A DNA stretch of 6,490 nt from Flavobacterium psychrophilum (GTDB lineage Bacteria > Bacteroidota > Bacteroidia > Flavobacteriales > Flavobacteriaceae), in assembly GCA_945878515.1 (NCBI GenBank), contig CAMCTL010000180.1, positions 1 to 6,490 of the forward strand, read 5' to 3'. Positions 1-6,034 of the stretch are shown here, one piece after another; within the stretch, counting starts at the first letter, position 1, and every line of letters begins with the position of its first letter. The notes below the pieces were generated by a model. That model worked only from the letters and a program-made list of their open reading frames with translations, was not told the origin of the DNA and made no database searches. The position numbers and the translations under genes were made by a program.

Positions 1-110
1 GAGTGTTTTTTGTGTAGTAAAACGGAACAAAAAATGTATCGAGAACCGTTTTTAATGAAATTCTTCTTGTTCTCGATACGATTTTCTATCGAAAATCACT
101 CGAACTGACG
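1..110. repeat. Palindromic intergenic element, probable dispersed flavobacterial repeat
   Basis: An 11-bp perfect inverted repeat, GTATCGAGAAC (36-46) and GTTCTCGATAC (69-79), encloses a 22-nt spacer. A second hairpin follows at once: GATTTTC (80-86), loop TATC, GAAAATC (91-97). The outermost bases GAGTG (1-5) and CACTC (97-101) are also complementary, so the whole stretch is a nested, imperfect inverted repeat that may begin before the window. The minus-strand text reading GTCAGTTCGAGTGATTTTC and then ATCGTATCGAGAAC resembles, from memory, a sequence that recurs between genes in Flavobacterium and relatives; that recollection is not verified here. It lies just past the end of the DUF2809 gene and contains no credible coding sequence. 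Confidence 0.65.
29..79 (-). terminator. Probable terminator of the yeiH-DUF2809 transcript
   Basis: Read on the minus strand, the 11-bp perfect stem (79-69 pairing with 46-36) is followed directly by ATTTTTTG (35-28), the layout of an intrinsic terminator, though its 22-nt loop is unusually long. It lies about 70 nt beyond the DUF2809 stop codon, where the leftward transcript should end. It coincides with the palindromic repeat, so the element may be a repeat that happens to terminate transcription. Confidence 0.5.
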
Positions 111-146
111 AAAAATTATCATCAAAAACTAATTACACCCAACGGG

Positions 147-518
147 TTATTTTCTAAGTAAAAATCTAAAGTCCAAATAAACAGCAGTTATAACACCAAG
201 CGTATAATAGATCAAATCACTCCAAATAAAACCTTGACCAAGAACATAGTGGCCTAATGTTGTTCTTCGGATTTCCAGCATCCATTCGCCGTCATAAAGT
301 TGAAGAAACTCGATTCCAAAACAAAAAAGTAATGCCAAAAGTGCTGCTTTTTTGATAATTACATTAATAAAAAACATCCGTAATCCAAAATAGACCATTA
401 TAGCATAAAGTGAGTCTCCAAAAAAAGTTGGAAACCCTTCTAATTTTCTGGAAGTTATCCCCAATGCAATTACTATAAGAATTAAAATGAAGTATCGTAC
501 TCGACTGTTTTTTAACAT
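147..518 (-). CDS. DUF2809 family small integral membrane protein
   Basis: A 123-residue, very hydrophobic protein with about four membrane segments (roughly residues 8-22, 33-50, 53-72 and 98-118). It matches the DUF2809 family pattern in order: GITSRK (20-25) after the first helix, FGDSLYAIMVYF (33-44), FGIEFLQLY (67-75), then LGHYVLGQGFIWSDL (88-102) before the last helix. The length is normal for the family and the function is unknown. I chose the ATG at 518. A TTG at 530 in the same frame would add four residues but is less likely, since the family motifs begin after the ATG and no ribosome binding site favours the TTG. It starts 13 nt after the yeiH stop, so the two are almost certainly one transcript. 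This may link it to the exporter, but that is only context. Confidence 0.85.
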   Translation of the reverse strand: MLKNSRVRYFILILIVIALGITSRKLEGFPTFFGDSLYAIMVYFGLRMFFINVIIKKAALLALLFCFGIEFLQLYDGEWMLEIRRTTLGHYVLGQGFIWSDLIYYTLGVITAVYLDFRFLLRK

Positions 519-531
519 AATAATTTTCAAA

Positions 532-1509
532 TTATATCAATGAAATTATAGCCAATAATGTCGAAGCGGAGATGATAATCCAAATTACAGTTCCTTGTAT
601 TAAAGGTTTGTAACCCACTGAGGCCAGCACTTTCTGTGATAAGCCACATCCAATTAGAAAGAGCGTCAGCGTTAAAGTTGCTTTTGCAAAGCCAGTAATA
701 TAATGGCTAAAATTTTTGACAAATGGAATATAAGTATTGGCAAACATAGCCAAAATAAACAGTCCTATGAAATAGGGAATTTTGATTTTGGTGTCTTTAT
801 TTTTGAAAATAAAGGTCGATAAAAGTGCAATTGGAATAATCCATAAAGCTCTGGCTAATTTTAAAGTTGTTGCTACTTCTAAAGCTTGAACTCCATATTT
901 TCCAGACGCTCCAACAACCGAACTGGTATCGTGAATAGCGATTGCACACCACAAACCAAATTGTGTTTCGGATAAATTGAGGTAATGACCAATAAACGGA
1001 AAAATCACCAAAGCAACTGAATTCAAAATGAAAATTGTTCCCAAAGCCACCGAAATTTGTTTTTCATTGGCTTTAATAACAGGCGAAATAGCAGCAATGG
1101 CACTTCCGCCACAAATAGCGGTTCCTGTGGCAATTAGAAACGAAATTTTTTCTTCTATTTTTAATATTTTTCCCAAGAAAAAACCAATCAAAATTGTTCC
1201 AATAATAGAAACAATAGTAAGTATAAAACCTTCTTTTCCATATTTTAAGGCATTGTTTACATTCATTCCAAAACCTAGTCCAACGACCGAAACTTGCAAT
1301 AAAATATGGGTTGCTTTATGATTTAAATTTAAATAGGGATGCCCAATAAATTGGGCAATTATCAATCCCATTAGTAATGCAATTGGCGGAGAAATCAAGG
1401 GGGACAAACATAAAACTACAAAAAACATAAAGATAACCTCACGAGTGGTGATTGTTTTATCTAAAATATTTTTTTTTGGACGATTATCATCAGGATTCGT
1501 CGTTTTCAT
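532..1509 (-). CDS. YeiH family putative sulfate/sulfite exporter (PF03601)
   Basis: A 325-residue inner-membrane protein of the YeiH/Cons_hypoth698 family, at its usual length and with about ten hydrophobic segments. Family signatures in order: ALLMGLIIAQF (44-54), LLQVSVVGLGFGMNVNNAL (70-88), the strongly conserved GTAICGGSAIAAISPVIKA (129-147), AIAIHDTSSVVGASGKYG (189-206), LKLARALW (216-223) and LTLFLIGCGLS (281-291). The family is annotated as a putative sulfate exporter. Direct evidence for the substrate is thin, so the transported ion is inferred from family naming. The start is a clear ATG followed by a short polar N-terminus (1-22) before the first helix. It follows sdaA on the same strand after 91 nt, with no convincing promoter of its own, and precedes DUF2809 by 13 nt. 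The LysR-type regulator often found beside yeiH in enterobacteria is not in the window. Confidence 0.9.
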   Translation of the reverse strand: MKTTNPDDNRPKKNILDKTITTREVIFMFFVVLCLSPLISPPIALLMGLIIAQFIGHPYLNLNHKATHILLQVSVVGLGFGMNVNNALKYGKEGFILTIVSIIGTILIGFFLGKILKIEEKISFLIATGTAICGGSAIAAISPVIKANEKQISVALGTIFILNSVALVIFPFIGHYLNLSETQFGLWCAIAIHDTSSVVGASGKYGVQALEVATTLKLARALWIIPIALLSTFIFKNKDTKIKIPYFIGLFILAMFANTYIPFVKNFSHYITGFAKATLTLTLFLIGCGLSQKVLASVGYKPLIQGTVIWIIISASTLLAIISLI

Positions 1510-1600
1510 GCTGTATTATTTAAAGATTGCAAAGGACAGCAATATTAAGTTGACAAAGAAATGGAATGATATAAAAAGTAGCTTTATTTTGATTTATTTA

Positions 1601-3028
1601 TCAGCAATCAGCCATATTCACAGTAACAGCCAATCCACCTTCGGAAGTTTCTTTGTATTTGTTATTCATATCTTTGGCTGTTTGCCACATCGTGTCAATC
1701 ACTTTATCTAAAGGTACTTTAGCGTTTTTCGGATCCGTTTCTAAGGCTAATTCGGCTGCGCTTATTGCTTTTATTGCTCCCATAGTATTCCTTTCTATAC
1801 AAGGAATTTGAACCAAACCGCCTACAGGATCACAAGTCAATCCAAGATGATGCTCCATGGCGATTTCGGCTGCAATTAAGACTTGTGCTGGAGTACCACC
1901 CATCAATTCACATAAAGCCGCAGCTGCCATTGCTGAGGAAACGCCTATTTCCGCCTGACAACCGCCCATTGCCGCTGAAATTGTTGAACCTTTTTTAAAA
2001 ATACTGCCAATTTCTCCAGCAACCATCAAGAATTGTTTGATTTCCCTTTCTCCTGCACTGTGGTTTTCGATAACTAAGTAATACATCAAAACCGCTGGAA
2101 TAACTCCTGCACTTCCATTTGTTGGAGCAGTAACAACCCTTCCTAAAGCAGCATTGACTTCATTGACAGCTAATGCAAAACACGAAACCCATTTCAGGAT
2201 TTGCCGGAATTTAACTTCGGTTAACCTAATTTGTTCTAGCCAAGTTTGCGGCGAATCATATCTAGCTGAACCAATGAGGTGTTGGTGCATATCAAAAGCC
2301 CTACGGCGAACGTTTAATCCTCCGGGAAGAATCCCTTCAGAATGGCAACCGATGTACATGCATTCGAGCATGGTGTTCCAAATTCGGATTAATTCATGCT
2401 GAATTTCAGCTTCAGAACGCATTGATTTTTCATTTTCATATACAATCTCCGAAATGCTTTTGTTTTGTTCTAAAGTGTATTTTAACAATTCATCTGCATT
2501 CTGAATCGGAAATGGAAAAGCACATTTTATTTCCAGTTTCTTTTTGGCATTGACTCGTTCTTCAACCACAACAAATCCACCACCGATGGAGTAGTAGGTC
2601 GAAGAATATTTTGTTTTGTCGAGTAAATATGCGCTAAATTTCAAACCGTTTGCGTGAAAAGGCAGAAAATTTTTATTGAATATAATATCGCCATCAAAGC
2701 AAAACGGGATTTCGACCTCATTACCCAAAAGAATACATTTTGTATCTTTAATTGTAGTTATAATTTTGGAGATATTTTCAATTGGAATTGTTTCCGGATC
2801 TTGACCACTTAAACCCAACATTATGGCTAAATCAGTGGCGTGGCCTTTGCCTGTTAATGAAAGTGAACCGTACAAATCTACTTTTATGCAATTTGCATTT
2901 TCAAATAGATGTGTAGCGCGAAGTTCTCCCAAAAAACGTTCGGCAGCACGCCAAGGTCCAAGGGTATGGGAACTTGATGGTCCAACACCAATTTTTAGCA
3001 TATCAAAAACTGAAATACATTCTTCCAT
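1601..3028 (-). CDS. sdaA: L-serine ammonia-lyase, single-chain iron-sulfur form
   Basis: A 475-residue cytosolic enzyme that deaminates L-serine to pyruvate and ammonia using a [4Fe-4S] cluster. The N-terminal beta domain opens with SVFDMLKIGVGPSSSHTLGP (6-25), including the SSSHT motif. The C-terminal catalytic alpha domain carries NEVNAALGRVVTAPTNGSAG (289-308), KKGSTISAAMGGCQAEIGVS (345-364) and LGLTCDPVGGLVQIPCIERN (395-414). Cys357, Cys399 and Cys410 are the expected cluster ligands. The chain ends exactly in Cys475, matching the C-terminal cysteine that reaches back to the active site as the fourth ligand in the characterised Legionella enzyme. Length is close to E. coli SdaA (about 454), so both domains are fused as usual. 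The ATG at 3028 gives the standard short N-terminus. A Bacteroidota-type promoter lies just upstream, and the gene diverges from the TauE/SafE permease. Confidence 0.96.
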   Translation of the reverse strand: MEECISVFDMLKIGVGPSSSHTLGPWRAAERFLGELRATHLFENANCIKVDLYGSLSLTGKGHATDLAIMLGLSGQDPETIPIENISKIITTIKDTKCILLGNEVEIPFCFDGDIIFNKNFLPFHANGLKFSAYLLDKTKYSSTYYSIGGGFVVVEERVNAKKKLEIKCAFPFPIQNADELLKYTLEQNKSISEIVYENEKSMRSEAEIQHELIRIWNTMLECMYIGCHSEGILPGGLNVRRRAFDMHQHLIGSARYDSPQTWLEQIRLTEVKFRQILKWVSCFALAVNEVNAALGRVVTAPTNGSAGVIPAVLMYYLVIENHSAGEREIKQFLMVAGEIGSIFKKGSTISAAMGGCQAEIGVSSAMAAAALCELMGGTPAQVLIAAEIAMEHHLGLTCDPVGGLVQIPCIERNTMGAIKAISAAELALETDPKNAKVPLDKVIDTMWQTAKDMNNKYKETSEGGLAVTVNMADC

Positions 3029-3044
3029 TTGAGATTATTTATAA

Positions 3045-3078
3045 CAAATATAACTGTTTGATTATAAATTTAGACCAA
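3045..3078 (-). promoter_or_regulatory. Candidate Bacteroidota-type promoter for sdaA
   Basis: On the minus strand, TATATTTG (3052-3045) is a perfect match to the Bacteroidota -7 consensus TAnnTTTG. A TTG (3078-3076) stands 23 nt upstream, at the long end of the accepted spacing. Transcription would begin near 3038 and leave a leader of about 10 nt before the ATG at 3028. No ribosome binding site is visible, as is usual in this phylum. Confidence 0.5.
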
Positions 3079-3082
3079 GAAA

Positions 3083-3097
3083 ATGTAGAATCTACAT
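3083..3097. promoter_or_regulatory. Perfect 15-bp palindrome, candidate operator between divergent promoters
   Basis: ATGTAGA-A-TCTACAT is a perfect 7-bp inverted repeat around one central base. It lies a few bases upstream of the candidate sdaA -33 element and about 55 bp upstream of the candidate permease -33 element. It is too small and too far from any gene end to be a terminator, so it is best read as a possible binding site for a dimeric regulator. The regulator is not identified. Confidence 0.35.
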
Positions 3098-3152
3098 AAT
3101 GGTTAAATTCATTTCTTATGCTACTTATTATCATAACTAATTAAAATTTGTA

Positions 3153-3182
3153 TTGTTTTGCAACTCTTTTTGTTTAGATTTG
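3153..3182 (+). promoter_or_regulatory. Candidate Bacteroidota-type promoter for the TauE/SafE permease
   Basis: TTG (3153-3155), a 19-nt spacer, then TAGATTTG (3175-3182), an exact match to the TAnnTTTG -7 box at typical Flavobacterium spacing. Transcription would start near 3189, leaving a leader of about 12 nt before the ATG at 3202. The leader is AT-only apart from one C and shows no Shine-Dalgarno sequence. Confidence 0.6.
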
Positions 3183-3201
3183 CAAAAATAATATAATATC
3201 T

Positions 3202-3981
3202 ATGGATTTAGTAGGATTAATAATTGCGGGATTAGTTGTGGGTTTTATTGTTGGTATGACCGGAGTAGGAGGCGGGTCGTTAATGACACCTATATTATTA
3301 TATTTTGGAATTCCACCATCCACTGCAGTGGGCACCGATTTGTTGTATGCCGCCATTACTAAATCTGGAGGTGTTTTTGTGCATAACAAGAAGAAAAATA
3401 TCAATTGGACCATAACCGGATGGCTTACTCTTGGCAGTGTTCCCGCCGCACTGTTGACTTTGTGGATACTGCATAATTTGAAAACAGATTTAGAAGTCTT
3501 GAATAAAACGATTAAATACAGTTTAGGTTGGGCTTTATTGTTTACCTCGGTAGCAATTATTTTTAAGAAGAAACTATTGGTTATTTCTCAAAAACATGCG
3601 GGTGATAAATTTCATAATGAAAGTAAAACACAAAATCTATTAACAGTGGCCATCGGAGTTTTGTTAGGCGCAACAGTAACACTTACGTCCATTGGTGCTG
3701 GAGCGTTAGGGACTGTAACTCTGTTTTTTCTTTATCCTCTTTTACCTACGCCAAAATTAGTTGGAACTGAAATTGCTCACGCAGTTCCTTTGACCTTAGT
3801 TGCCGGATTGGGTCACGCCACAATGGGGAATTTAGACTTAAGTATACTAGGATACTTGTTGTTGGGCTCGTTGCCAGGGATTTATTTAGGAAGTATGCTA
3901 AGCGGGAAATTACCAGATTTAATGCTAAGAAATGCCATTGCAATTATGCTTTTTTATGTGGGTTTCAAGCTGGTTTTTTAG
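3202..3981 (+). CDS. TauE/SafE family permease (sulfite exporter family, DUF81)
   Basis: A 259-residue inner-membrane protein with about eight hydrophobic segments and the internal two-fold repeat of the TauE/SafE family. The first half begins with GFIVGMTGVGGGSLMTPILL (14-33) followed by STAVGTDLLYAAITK (40-54). The second half repeats the theme with GVLLGATVTLTSIGAGALGT (152-171) and LVGTEIAHAVPLTLVAGLGH (186-205). A polar linker (about 121-145) joins the halves. Length is normal. Characterised members export sulfite or sulfoacetate, but many homologues have unknown substrates, so the sulfur role is family-based inference. It diverges from sdaA across a 173-bp regulatory region and is the only plus-strand gene here. 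No clear hairpin terminator follows; there is only a run of nine T at 4012-4020. Confidence 0.9.
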   Translation: MDLVGLIIAGLVVGFIVGMTGVGGGSLMTPILLYFGIPPSTAVGTDLLYAAITKSGGVFVHNKKKNINWTITGWLTLGSVPAALLTLWILHNLKTDLEVLNKTIKYSLGWALLFTSVAIIFKKKLLVISQKHAGDKFHNESKTQNLLTVAIGVLLGATVTLTSIGAGALGTVTLFFLYPLLPTPKLVGTEIAHAVPLTLVAGLGHATMGNLDLSILGYLLLGSLPGIYLGSMLSGKLPDLMLRNAIAIMLFYVGFKLVF

Positions 3982-4254
3982 AGATTTTGTTCTATAAAGC
4001 TTTGCAATTAATTTTTTTTTCAAAAATATTGAATCCAGATGCTACAATTTGCACAATACGAAGTTATTCTTCGAAGTTTACGAAACATTCAAGCATCAAT
4101 AAAGCTAGTTCCACAGCACAAACGTCATTTGATTTAAATAATTTTGATGTAAGTACCGTATATAGAATTGGGTCATGTTTATAACTAATGCACCATTGTA
4201 ATTACTGATGATTTTACATTATACAACGCGACATTATACAATTCTTTTACTTAG
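3982..4254. other. Convergent intergenic gap, no convincing gene
   Basis: This 273-bp gap lies between the ends of the permease (plus) and the SOUL-family gene (minus). A 65-codon open frame starting at a TTG (3987-4184) and a 32-codon frame starting at an ATG (4039-4137) are present, but neither resembles a known protein. A short CGAAG-TTATT-CTTCG hairpin lies at 4059-4073. No strong bidirectional terminator is visible. It could be plain spacer or the remains of a decayed gene. Confidence 0.5.
4216..4241. repeat. 11-bp tandem direct repeat with 4-bp spacer
   Basis: ACATTATACAA occurs twice (4216-4226 and 4231-4241) separated by CGCG, a 15-bp period. It sits 14 bp beyond the stop codon of the SOUL-family gene. 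On the minus strand each copy reads TTGTATAATGT. It could be a paired protein-binding site or a chance duplication. Confidence 0.6.
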
Positions 4255-4851
4255 TTATTTTTCAATAAAGTTAGTGTCAGGCAATGCTACAATTACTTCA
4301 TTTCTTCTTCCAAAAAGCTGATAAGGTGGATTGTAACCCAAGTAGCGAAAATTGCCATAAAAAGAAATTCCTAAAATATTTAAATTGTTTTCAAGCATCG
4401 TTTTATGTTCGTTAATACTTTCATTACTAGCAAATCCCCCGAATTGTATGACGGCAACATATTCAGGTTCTGAGGTTATAATGTCTATACTCGAATCATC
4501 GGGTTTTGGTATAGTACTTTGATTGTAAATGGATGGAAGTACAAATGCCATTGTAGAATTGGTTTCCCCAATATCCATGCGAACTGGCGATGTCATTGCT
4601 ATTTGTTTCTTTTCGCTGTTCCCACCAAAAATGTATTTTGCTAATTTCCTAAAACCAGAAGATCCCAAATCGCGATAAGATTTTGACGTAGAGGTAATCA
4701 TTGCCATCGTTGCAGCAGGATAATACCGAATTTCAAAACGAATCAGTTTGTAAGTTTGGGTTTCTGTTTTATTGATAGACATTATCAAGTAAATTTGAAA
4801 TAGAAGGAATATTCCAATTACTATACTAATTGTAATGATAAATATTTTCAT
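4255..4851 (-). CDS. SOUL/HBP family heme-binding protein, membrane-anchored
   Basis: A 198-residue protein with an uncleaved-looking N-terminal membrane helix (about residues 2-24) and no lipobox cysteine, followed by a SOUL domain. Family landmarks: FEIRYYPAA (39-47), GFRKLAKYIFGG (66-77), KKQIAMTSPV (81-90), MAFVLPS (101-107), and near the C-terminus LGYNPPYQLFGRRNEV (171-186). SOUL/HBP proteins bind heme or related tetrapyrroles in animals; the role of bacterial members is not established. I chose the ATG at 4851 because it places the membrane helix at the very N-terminus, as in relatives. An in-frame ATG at 4899 would add 16 polar residues. The segment before FEIRYY appears a few residues shorter than in typical relatives. 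It is transcribed alone: a strong hairpin separates it from the upstream same-strand gene. No clear promoter match was found. Confidence 0.85.
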   Translation of the reverse strand: MKIFIITISIVIGIFLLFQIYLIMSINKTETQTYKLIRFEIRYYPAATMAMITSTSKSYRDLGSSGFRKLAKYIFGGNSEKKQIAMTSPVRMDIGETNSTMAFVLPSIYNQSTIPKPDDSSIDIITSEPEYVAVIQFGGFASNESINEHKTMLENNLNILGISFYGNFRYLGYNPPYQLFGRRNEVIVALPDTNFIEK

Positions 4852-4905
4852 AAATTCGGTTTTAATCGTGAATAGTTTGGTTTCAGTAAATTTAATCATT
4901 TATAG

Positions 4906-4940
4906 TAAAACTCAAACAGACTTGCGGGCCACAAGTCTGT
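4906..4940 (-). terminator. Strong intrinsic terminator behind the DJ-1/PfpI gene
   Basis: A perfect 9-bp stem, ACAGACTTG (4916-4924) with CAAGTCTGT (4932-4940), has a 7-nt loop. On the minus strand it is followed by TTGAGTTTTAC, a T-rich tract. It lies 45 nt past the stop codon of the DJ-1/PfpI gene and before the start of the SOUL-family gene, so it should separate the two transcripts. Confidence 0.75.
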
Positions 4941-4984
4941 ATAAATTTAATTAAGTAAGAAAATCAGTTTGTTATATAAATACT

Positions 4985-5671
4985 TTAGTGTTTTACCTCT
5001 AATGTTTTCAAAAGTAAATTGGCCACAGCCTCTGAAGATCCAGGATTTTGTCCGGTGATTAGTAAGCCATCTTGTTTTACATAAGATGCCCAATCTTCTC
5101 CTCTAGAATAAACAGCACCATTTTTTTTGAGTTCGTCTTCCAATAAGAATGGAACTACTTTCGTTAGTTGCACGGCTTCCTCTTCGGTGTTTGAAAAACT
5201 AGTAAGTTCTTTTCCTTTAATCAATGGTTCTCCATTTTTTGCTTTCACATTAACCAAGGCAGCAGGTGCGTGGCAGACAAATGCGATTGGTTTTTGATTG
5301 TTGTAAAACGCTTCAATTAGATGAATAGAGTCTGTGTCAACTGCTAAATCCCATAGTGGTCCGTGACCTCCAGGATAAAAAACAGCATCAAAATCCTCTT
5401 GTTGTATAGCACTCAATTGGAAAGAATGCGCCACTTTATCAATAAGGACATTGTCTTTATAAAATCGTTCGGTCGAAGGCGTTTGCGCATCGGCCAATTC
5501 ACTTTGTGGATCCACTGGTGGTTGACCACCTTTTGGAGAAGCGATGGTAATTTCTGCGCCTGCATCGGCTAGAACATAATAAGGTGTTGCAAATTCTTCT
5601 ACCCAAAAACCAGTTTTTTTACCCGTTTTTCCCAATTCACTATGAGACGTTAATACAATTAGAATTTTCAT
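4985..5671 (-). CDS. DJ-1/PfpI superfamily protein, Hsp31-like (type 1 glutamine amidotransferase fold)
   Basis: A 228-residue cytosolic protein of the Hsp31-like branch of the DJ-1/PfpI superfamily. Visible landmarks: N-terminal strand MKILIVLTS (1-9), the KTGFWVEEFATPYYVLADAG block (19-38) with Glu25 or Glu26 in the conserved acidic position, IASPKGGQPPVDPQS (43-57), YPGGHGPLWDL (99-109) and the nucleophile elbow AFVCHAPAAL (130-139). Cys133 and His134 are the catalytic pair. FSNTEEEAV (159-167) supplies candidate acidic third residues. Characterised relatives are glutathione-independent glyoxalases (methylglyoxal to D-lactate), chaperones or deglycases; which applies here cannot be told from sequence. 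Length fits this subgroup (about 220-240). It is a single-gene unit with a perfect palindrome upstream and a strong terminator downstream, suggesting inducible control. Confidence 0.92.
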   Translation of the reverse strand: MKILIVLTSHSELGKTGKKTGFWVEEFATPYYVLADAGAEITIASPKGGQPPVDPQSELADAQTPSTERFYKDNVLIDKVAHSFQLSAIQQEDFDAVFYPGGHGPLWDLAVDTDSIHLIEAFYNNQKPIAFVCHAPAALVNVKAKNGEPLIKGKELTSFSNTEEEAVQLTKVVPFLLEDELKKNGAVYSRGEDWASYVKQDGLLITGQNPGSSEAVANLLLKTLEVKH

Positions 5672-5706
5672 TTTTATTTATTTAAATTGTTAATTTAGAA
5701 TTGTAT

Positions 5707-5721
5707 AAAGGTTGTACCTTT
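5707..5721. promoter_or_regulatory. 15-bp palindrome upstream of the DJ-1/PfpI gene, candidate operator
   Basis: AAAGGT-TGT-ACCTTT is a perfect 6-bp inverted repeat around three bases, 35 bp upstream of the DJ-1/PfpI start at 5671. That places it in the expected promoter zone. The symmetric short dyad suits a dimeric winged-helix repressor such as an HxlR or MarR family member, but no such regulator is encoded in the window. No exact TAnnTTTG box was seen nearby. Confidence 0.4.
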
Positions 5722-5806
5722 TCGACATTAATACCTTATATAATTAATGAAAATAGTTGCATTATTCAAGTGATTTCTTAATTGGAGTTTTGGTAATCAA
5801 GATACA

Positions 5807-5828
5807 GAAGAAGTTTTTATTCTTCTTC
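5807..5828 (-). terminator. Weak hairpin at the end of the Xre regulator gene
   Basis: GAAGAAG (5807-5813) and CTTCTTC (5822-5828) form a 7-bp stem around an 8-nt AT loop, overlapping the stop codon at 5817. On the minus strand no T-run follows, and one arm is simply the acidic C-terminal codons. Termination here is possible but poorly supported. Confidence 0.25.
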
Positions 5829-6032
5829 GTCATTAATGTATTCTAAAATATCTCCCGGTTGGCAATTTAGCGCCTTGCAAATCGCTTCTAAAGTACTGAA
5901 TCGAATGGCTTTTGCCTTTCCTGTTTTTAAAATAGAAAGATTAGAGAGTGTTAAATCTACCTTTGCCGAAAGATCGTTTAGCGAAATTTTCCGTTTCGCC
6001 ATCACAACATCTAGGTTTACAATTATTGCCAT
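5817..6032 (-). CDS. Small Xre/YozG-type helix-turn-helix regulator
   Basis: A 71-residue protein that is almost entirely one helix-turn-helix domain of the Cro/C1 (Xre) type, close in form to YozG-like regulators. After MAIIVNLDVVMAKRKIS (1-17) come the first HTH helix LNDLSAKV (18-25), the recognition region LTLSNLSILKTGKAKAI (27-43) and the closing FSTLEAICKALNCQPGDILEY (45-65). The acidic tail is NDEEE. It starts 2 nt after the stop of the DUF2975 gene, so translation is probably coupled. A small Xre regulator directly after a DUF2975 membrane protein is a recurrent pair across Bacteroidota and Firmicutes. The membrane protein may modulate the regulator, but the mechanism is not known. 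The targets are unknown; self-regulation is plausible. Confidence 0.9.
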   Translation of the reverse strand: MAIIVNLDVVMAKRKISLNDLSAKVDLTLSNLSILKTGKAKAIRFSTLEAICKALNCQPGDILEYINDEEE

Positions 6033-6034
6033 AA

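Noticed and set aside
1510..1600. Separate promoter for yeiH
   Set aside because: On the minus strand only poor matches occur (for example GTCCTTTG, two mismatches to TAnnTTTG), so read-through from sdaA is as likely.
2154..3032. Plus-strand open frames opposite sdaA
   Set aside because: They are shadows of the well-conserved serine dehydratase frame and match no family.
3982..4020. Rho-independent terminator after the permease
   Set aside because: There is a run of nine T, but upstream only the 8-bp loopless palindrome AAAGCTTT, which cannot form a normal terminator hairpin.
3987..4184. 65-codon plus-strand open frame after the permease
   Set aside because: It starts at TTG, shows no known motif, begins right after the permease stop without a visible signal, and has an unremarkable Ser/Thr-rich composition typical of random translation.
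4206..4241. Possible dif or tyrosine-recombinase site from the repeated TTGTATAATGT
   Set aside because: XerCD sites have inverted arms around a 6-bp centre, whereas these copies are direct, and no integrase or mobile gene lies nearby.
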